In this document: positions 57,618-64,000 of the stretch, piece after piece
Layout of the letters: each line of letters starts with the position of its first letter
Numbering within the stretch: the stretch's first letter is position 1
DNA from: Piscicola geometra
Lineage: Eukaryota; Annelida; Clitellata; Hirudinida; Piscicolidae
Length of the DNA stretch: 64,000 nucleotides
NCBI GenBank assembly: GCA_943735955.1
Contig: OX030962.1
Location: forward strand, 8,555,962-8,619,961
Direction of reading: 5' to 3'
The notes under the pieces: generated by a model
Told to the model about the DNA's origin: nothing
Seen by the model: the letters and a program-made list of their open reading frames with translations, nothing else
The model's database searches: none
Made by a program: the position numbers and the translations under genes

Positions 57618-60600
57618 ATGACATTCACCACCGAACAGAGCACTATTCTCTATCACATTAGAGAAGGCTTGTTCAGTCATGCATGCAATGCTGCTAGCGA
57701 CTTCACCCACCCCAACCACGCCGTTCCGCAATTCCTGCAGGCTGTTTGCTGGCTTCTCCAAAGTATATGACTCCAAGATTTAGTGGCTTTACATCTTAAG
57801 CGATTACTGAAATGTTTCAAATGGCTTTTTTGAAATAAATTCAAATAAATATTATTAAATTACTATGTAAAAAATGTGTAATTTTTATGATTTAATCAAA
57901 TACTAATTAATACTTTTTAAAAATAATTTTTTTATTTTATTAAAAACTTATCACTAATTAGACGATAATCAAAAAGCCTTACGAACATTCGAGAGCTTGT
58001 GCAATCAGGCAGACGTGAATCTGGCCTCGATTGCCGCCATGCTGCACATACACAAGAAGGCGAGGAGTGTTGGTGAGTGGAGGGGAGGCTTGGGTGGTTT
58101 CTAGGGAGGATTTAGGTTTGGGAGAGGAGGAAGGGGGGTTTAAAATAAGGTTGAGAAGAGGGTTGGGGAGGGTTGAAGAGGAGAAGGGGGGGTGTCATTT
58201 AGGATAAGAGAGTGTCATTTAGTGAGTAGATTGTTTGAGAGAGTTGGTTTAATCAGGGAGAGGGGAAGGTTAAAAAGAAGGGTAAAGAATGGGCAATCAA
58301 GTGAAAATATGTCGCAAAGGGGGGTGATAAATCAAGAAGATCCAAAAAGTCTGCAAAGTATTCATATAATCAACACCGTTATCATCAAATTCATTTCCAT
58401 AGAGAAAGACACGGTGCAGTTCCTAGAAGGGAAGTTGAAGAGTGAGCGGAAACAAGGAGTAGCGAGGGTTGTTGATAATTAATTTATAAAAACTATCATC
58501 AACGCCATCCTCATTCTTAACACCTCTCAAACAACAATCCCTCACAATAACCACAACAACGACAACCTTCACTGTAAAAACAACAAAAACTATTTTTTCT
58601 CACAACAACAACGATAAAAACCAAAATATCTACCGCAATACAAACAAAAACCACCAGCAAAACACTCACAACCTTCATAACAACACTCACAACCTCCACA
58701 ACAACACTCACAACCTCCACAACAACACTCACAACCTCCACCAAAACACTCACAACCTCCACAACAACACTCACAACCTCCACCAAAACACTCACAACCT
58801 CCACAACAACACTCACAACCTCCACCAAAACACTCACAACCTCCATAACAACACTCACAACCTCCACAACAACACTCACAACCTCCACAACAACACTCAC
58901 AACCTCCACAACAACACTCAAAACCTCTACAACAACAACACACAACCACCACCAAAACACTCACAACCTCCACAACAAAAACACACAACCACCACCAAAA
59001 CACTCACAACCTCCACCAAAACACTCACAACCTCCACCAAAACACTCACAACCTCCACAACAACAACACACAACCTCCACAACAACACTCACAACCTCCA
59101 CAACAACACTCACAACCTCCACAACAACAACACACAGGCTTACTACTACGTGGGTCTTTTCCACTTCCTGACAGGCAGGTCTGACAAGGGAAGGGAGTAC
59201 GTGGAGAGAGGCCTCAAGATGGATGCAAGGGAAGAAGCAGCAGAGGTGAGGGATGGATGGGAGGGAGAAAGGGGTGGAGATGGAGGGGTTTAATCATCAT
59301 TATCATCATCCTCATCACCATCACCACCATCATCATCATCCTCATCATCATCATCATCATCACCATCATCACCACCATCTTCACCATCATCATCATCCTC
59401 AGTTACTGAGCCTGCGTGGCTGGATGGAGTTGGTGGAGGGAGACTTAAAGAAAGCTGTCGAGTTGTTCGATCAGTCGCTCAGGTGGTGCTCCTGATGATG
59501 ATGATGATGCTATCCATTCATTAGAGCCTATGAAACTTGAATTAAATTAAATTAATTTATTTATTCATTCAAGTCTATAAAACTTAAATGTACTTAATCA
59601 ATCAATCAATCAATCAATCAACCAATCAAATATATTTCTATAGCGCTCTTTCCTCAAATTCAAGAGATTAAATTAATTTATTTATTCAAGTCTAATGCAC
59701 GACTTCAAAATAGATTGAAACAGTTGAACCCAGTTCAGAACGAGTTTAGAGCATTGAAATCTTATTTGTTGAGATATAATCTGTGAGCATGTAGAACTCC
59801 TTTTATTTGCTCTTTCACTCATGTTTCAAACTACAGAAACAGAAAGCTACCAGATGCTCTGCTGGGAAAAGCGCGTGGATTGATGCTATTGGCTGTAGGG
59901 GAAGAAAAGCCCGGAAGCTTATTGGACGTCGCGTTGGAGTTGATCAACCAATCAGTGGTCTTGTACAAGGGCTTTGTGCCAGGACTGGTGGAGAAAGGAA
60001 GGTTCTACATGAGTCAGCACGACTGGGAAGCCATGTATGACACGTGTCAGAGGTGGGTTGGTGGGTGGTGGTGGTGGTGGTGGTGGAGGAGTGTGGTTAG
60101 AGGGTGGAGGAGGGGGGAGAAGGGTGCCGTGGGTAGTATGGTGGAGTAAAGGGGAATGGGAACGGGTGGTTGAAATGAAAACAAAGAAAACACGAAATAG
60201 AAAAAGAAAAAACTTTCAGTATTCAATAGTGGGGTGGATGAAGAGGAAACTTTAAAAATGGGTAACATCAACATAAGGATAAACCACAACGACAACAACA
60301 ACAACAAAATCGCCACAGGATCACCGAGCTAGACGAGGACAACCTCCAGGCCACTGAGATGATGGCTCTCTACCACTTGCTCTTCCAAGTCGATTACGCA
60401 CAAGTAGGAAACACCATTAAAGTCTACTTTTAATGCATTTGTTAGGAGTTAAATGGTTTATTTAGTAAATCATAGAGTGGAATACAGATAATACTTTTAG
60501 TATCAAATGCTGAGTTTTTAATAACGATTATTTATCCTTCAAAAACTACCAAAATCACTAAAATTAAATTTTTCCCATAATAATCTCCATTATTTTTCGC

Positions 60601-63514
60601 TCTATTTTTTCAACTATTCTCTAAATATTGGGTTCATTTCTTCCTTCTCACCTTTCTTCCATCTTCTCTCCCTCCCCTCAAAAGGCAAGTCAGTATGTAG
60701 GTCAATTGCTGACTTCATTGAAAAGTTACGAAGCGAGCAATCACCAACTCTACCACCACTACGCCAGACTCTTTTCGTTGCTGGTGCTCTCAAGCAAAAT
60801 AATGATTTTAAATACCAAAAATCTGTTTAAATAGATTGTCCCATTACATTATATCATTACATTACATTTGTCTTAAACCAAAAAAACGTTAGAGTTAAAT
60901 GAAAACATGAAATTGAAAATTTAAGCCCATTATTAAATTTTATTTATTCATTGATTTTAATTAATTTCTTTTTTGCAACAGAGTGACAAGAACGAAGATC
61001 TACTGCAGCAGACGATCATCCTGCAAGACACTTCCATCAAGTGAGGCCTTTTGTAGTGATAAATCATTTGACATCGTCACTACCATCTAATTCCTTTCTA
61101 GCATAAATAAACCTCTTAGCAATCAAACCACTTGAACCACCAAACCACATTTCCACCAACCCCCTTCCTTCCATGACTCTATCCTCTCACCGAACTTTTC
61201 TTCAATAACGCTCCTCTACCTTCATCGCACTAACGATCCCAATATCGCCACTAAACCACTTTATCCGTCAACACTCTCTACCTCCAAAAACACCACCCTC
61301 TCTCATTACCCCCCTCCCATCCCCATCCCATCCCCATCCCATCCCATCCCATCCCATCCCCATCTCATCCCATCCCCATCCCCATCCCATCCCCATCCCA
61401 TCCCCATCCCATCCCCATCCCATCCCCATCCCCATCCCCCTTTCCACGATCAAGACTATGCGGAGAAGACAAAGCCACCAGCAAGAGCGCCTACTTGGCG
61501 GGACTTGGCGACATTTACGTGCAGAAGAGGCGCTACGAAGACGCGCTCAAGTGCTTCAACGCCGCCTATGACGCTGACGACAGCAACTGCACGGCCCTGA
61601 TTGGTGAGAAGTGGAAAATCAGTCGTTTAATTGTACTAATATATGAAATATGAGTAGTTAAACTTGATTTATTTGGTGCGTACAGAATCAATAATTTTAA
61701 TTTGTTTTTAAATAAATATTTGAAATTTGTTGTTTTTGTTGTAGAATTTTTTAAACATATTTTTTTGTTTTACCGTCTTTTAATCTCTTTTCATTGAAAA
61801 TTGTAGCTACCCGATTAAATCTGACTTTAACACCATTTCATAATTTACCAGGATATTCTTTGTGGCTTAACTCCATAAGCAATCTATTCACCACCATAAC
61901 ATTAACCACAATCTGCGACTTACCGCAACTCTACCACCCACACACATCCTCACACTCCTCCCACCACCACCACCACCACCACCACCACAATCACCACCAC
62001 CACCACCACCACCACCACCACAACGACCACCACCACAACAACCACCATCGTCGCAGGTCGTCTCAGATGCTACCACTTGACGAACCAAAACACCCATTTC
62101 GAAAACCAAATGGCATTTCTCCTGGAGTTGAAAAGTGTTCTTGGGGATTCCCCAGTGAGTTTGGGGCTTTTTAATAAAAGTGCAAATTGGGAAAAAAATA
62201 AATTAAAAAAAAATTAATTTTAAATTTTATTAGTAGGATTTTTTCAGATCTTAAAATAATATAATAAAATTATTAACTTTTCTATAGTAATAAATAATTT
62301 TAAAACTTTATCTTACCCTATTCTATTAATCGATTATCAAAAACTCATTCCACAAAACATTCAAACTGAGCGTTCTTCTCGTTCACACCGCCTCTTCTGA
62401 CTCTCTCAGGAGTTGGAGTTCATGCGGCTGATAGGCAAGGCGGGAAGGGGCGATGTAGGCGTGGATAAACACTTTCCAAACCTCAAAGCCTCAGTGACCT
62501 CGCATCTGGAGAAGATCAAAAAGTCGACTTACTCCAGCAAGTTCCTCATCGATTTGAAAGTGACTTTCCTGCTCGACGTTGTGGAGTATCTCTTCACATA
62601 CATTCCATGCAAGGTAATTGCTGGTGGTGGGAGCGTCATGTGATGAAGCCTTTTTGAAAAATAAAAAGAATGACATTTTTTTTAAAGCTTTTACAAGTTT
62701 TAAATCTTGCTAATCATGAATATCTTTCAAAATTTCATAATAGCCTTTAAAAATTATACACCCGTCATTTAATCTTCTTTATCTATTCACTTTTTTCATA
62801 ATTGTTTCACACTTTTTATATTCTGCCCATCACCACCCACCTGCCCCTCCATGAACTTCCACTACCCACTCTTTCCTTCATTCCCACCCACTACCCACCT
62901 ATTTCTCCATCCTTTCCCATCTCCGCCACCTACCTACCCATTCATCTTCTCCCATCACCACCCACCTACAGCCCATTCCATCCTCCTATCCCTTCACCTA
63001 CCTACCTACCCCCCCCCATTCTATCCCACTACCCCCTCATCTACCCCTTCACCCACCCACCCTTCAACCAGCCAATCCTCAAAGGTCAGAGTGTCGGCGG
63101 ACTTTTAGAGTTCTCCTCCTCCATCCTCCAGTGCATCAAACTGCATCTGCCCTCCCACCTCACCACCAACTCACTCCTCGCCAAGACTGAATATCTTAAA
63201 GGTTTGAAGGGTTTGGTTGTGACGTATATGGGCGATGATGATGATGGTTTTGATGATAGATTGAAAGATTACACCTGTAATAACTGATTAATTAATAAAT
63301 AATTAATTTACCTTTTAATTAATGATGAACCGTTAATTAGTAATCGACACCATATTGATACAGGAGATACGGCTTCATCGATAGCACTGCTTCAACACTG
63401 CATACATCATCAACCTTCGTCATCGCAATTGCATCTTCTGATGGCTCAGGTGATGATGATGAGGAGGAGGATGATAATGGCGGTGGTTCTGATGATGATA
63501 ATGATTGGTGATGG

Positions 63515-63572
<58 letters not shown>

Positions 63573-63651
63573 ACCACAGGCGTACCTGCACGACGGCAAC
63601 TGCAAGCGAGCAGAAGAGTGCCTGGATGCTGCCCTGAGTCATGATTTCAAA
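57618..63651 (+). CDS. TTC21B: TTC21B / IFT139 tetratricopeptide protein, 5' part
   Basis: Fifteen coding exons (569 residues): 57618-57762, 57962-58072, 58403-58467, 59138-59245, 59403-59482, 59837-60052, 60319-60403, 60685-60783, 60982-61040, 61455-61603, 62057-62154, 62410-62613, 63072-63201, 63364-63449, 63580-63651. IFT139 is a TPR-repeat subunit of the IFT-A complex that drives retrograde transport in cilia. Colinear matches to the family include QKALRTFESLCNQADVNLAS, YYYVGLFHFLTGRSDKGREY, DALLGKARGL, RRYEDALKCFNAAYDADDSN and AYLHDGNCKRAEECLDAALS followed by HDFK. The ATG at 57618 matches the family N-terminus, and an in-frame TGA lies 15 bp upstream. Roughly the C-terminal half lies beyond the right edge. 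Vertebrates have TTC21A and TTC21B; the single invertebrate form is usually called TTC21B. Confidence 0.9.
58675..59136. repeat. TTC21B: 21-bp minisatellite in TTC21B intron 3
   Basis: Unit CCTCCACAACAACACTCACAA with 18-bp variants, about 20 copies. It has no G on the sense strand and runs up to the exon 4 acceptor (exon starts 59138). Its minus-strand Val/Cys-rich frames are artefacts. Confidence 0.95.
59293..59400. repeat. CATC trinucleotide-type repeat before exon 5
   Basis: (CAT/CAC)n tract running directly into the exon 5 acceptor at 59401-59402. Confidence 0.92.
59592..59770. mobile_element. Possible short dispersed element in TTC21B intron 5
   Basis: An ATCA tandem (ATCAATCAATCAATCAATCA) is followed by TTTCTATAGCGCTCTTTCCT and GC-richer sequence. 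The ATAGCGCT-type motif next to CAAT repeats is common in dispersed short elements of marine animals. Boundaries are uncertain. Confidence 0.3.
61316..61439. repeat. (CCCATC)n repeat before exon 10
   Basis: CATCCC/CATCCCCATCCC tract ending about 15 bp before the exon 10 acceptor (exon starts 61455). No G on the sense strand. Confidence 0.95.
61965..62045. repeat. (CAC)n repeat before exon 11
   Basis: CAC trinucleotide tract with ACA interruptions, ending about 12 bp before the exon 11 start (62057). Confidence 0.95.
62838..63066. repeat. CCCACCTA-rich tract before exon 13
   Basis: C/T/A-rich, almost G-free sequence leading into the exon 13 acceptor (exon starts 63072). Confidence 0.8.
63508..63569. 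repeat. (GAT)n repeat before exon 15
   Basis: GAT trinucleotide tract ending about 10 bp before the acceptor at 63578-63579. Confidence 0.95.
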
Positions 63652-63814
63652 GTGATCATGATGATGATTATGTTCATGATTTCAAAGTGATCATGATGAT
63701 GATTATGTTCATGATTTCAAAGTGATCATGATGATGATTATGCTCATGATTTCAAAGTGATCATGATGATGATTATGTTCATGATTTCAAAGTGATCATG
63801 ATGATGATTATGTT
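63640..63814. repeat. TTC21B: 35-bp repeat duplicating the exon 15 donor site, 5 copies
   Basis: Copies begin at 63640, 63675, 63710, 63745 and 63780. Each contains CATGATTTCAAAGTGATCAT. The first includes the last 12 bases of exon 15 and its GTGATC donor (63652); identical donors recur at 63687, 63722, 63757 and 63792. Confidence 0.93.
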
Positions 63815-64000
63815 CATGATTATTGCTATTATTTTGGAATATTTATTAATTATTTAGGAACTTTTTTGAGATGTTTAATATCATTTGTACAATTATATTA
63901 ATATTGAATAATTTTTAATTTTTGAAAATTATAATGGAAATAATGAACGATGAAGAGGCATGAATGCGGCAAACTCTATCACTCTTTCCATGCGTCCACC

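Noticed and set aside
58517..59164. Cys/Val/Gly-rich minus-strand frames resembling keratin-associated proteins
   Set aside because: They lie in a TTC21B intron and are translations of the 21-bp minisatellite.

Overview
This window looks like nuclear DNA from an AT-rich, intron-rich animal genome that is packed with tandem repeats. It carries parts or all of four split protein-coding genes, found here by joining exons across GT-AG introns with matching reading phase. The COE/EBF gene has a single copy of the HLH-region helix that vertebrate EBF proteins duplicate, which points to an invertebrate bilaterian. I cannot name the phylum.

Layout. (1) 169-3675, minus strand: internal part of an extracellular protein with a WSC-like domain followed by EGF-like modules. 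Both gene ends are missing. (2) 3.7-7.8 kb: AT-rich spacer with a GC-rich, promoter-like island (CRE, CCAAT and GC boxes) and a 33-bp minisatellite. (3) 7802-36711, plus strand: a complete COE/EBF transcription-factor gene of 12 exons and 491 residues. Its introns hold most of the microsatellites, a 1.5-kb minisatellite and a 12.8-kb intron with composite E-box/CRE sites. (4) 37-45 kb: AT-rich intergenic DNA with a 1-kb CA tract and a CCAAT/CRE/E-box cluster. (5) 45351-56755, plus strand: a complete alpha-2-macroglobulin-like gene of 38 exons and 1782 residues, with a TATA box upstream and a poly(A) signal downstream. Its thioester motif is absent and it has a Thr/Pro/Gly-rich insertion. (6) 57618-63651, plus strand: the first 15 coding exons (569 residues) of TTC21B/IFT139, an intraflagellar-transport protein. 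The gene runs off the right edge.

The genes are not functionally linked: one adhesion/receptor-like protein, one developmental regulator, one secreted innate-immunity or protease-inhibitor relative, and one ciliary transport protein. The most notable points are the macroglobulin without a thioester; a recurring arrangement in which introns start G/T-rich and end C/A-rich, often as complementary repeats; long complementary CA and GT tracts flanking in-frame COE exon 3; and a 35-bp tandem repeat that copies a 5' splice site in TTC21B. Most long open frames in the window are repeat artefacts.
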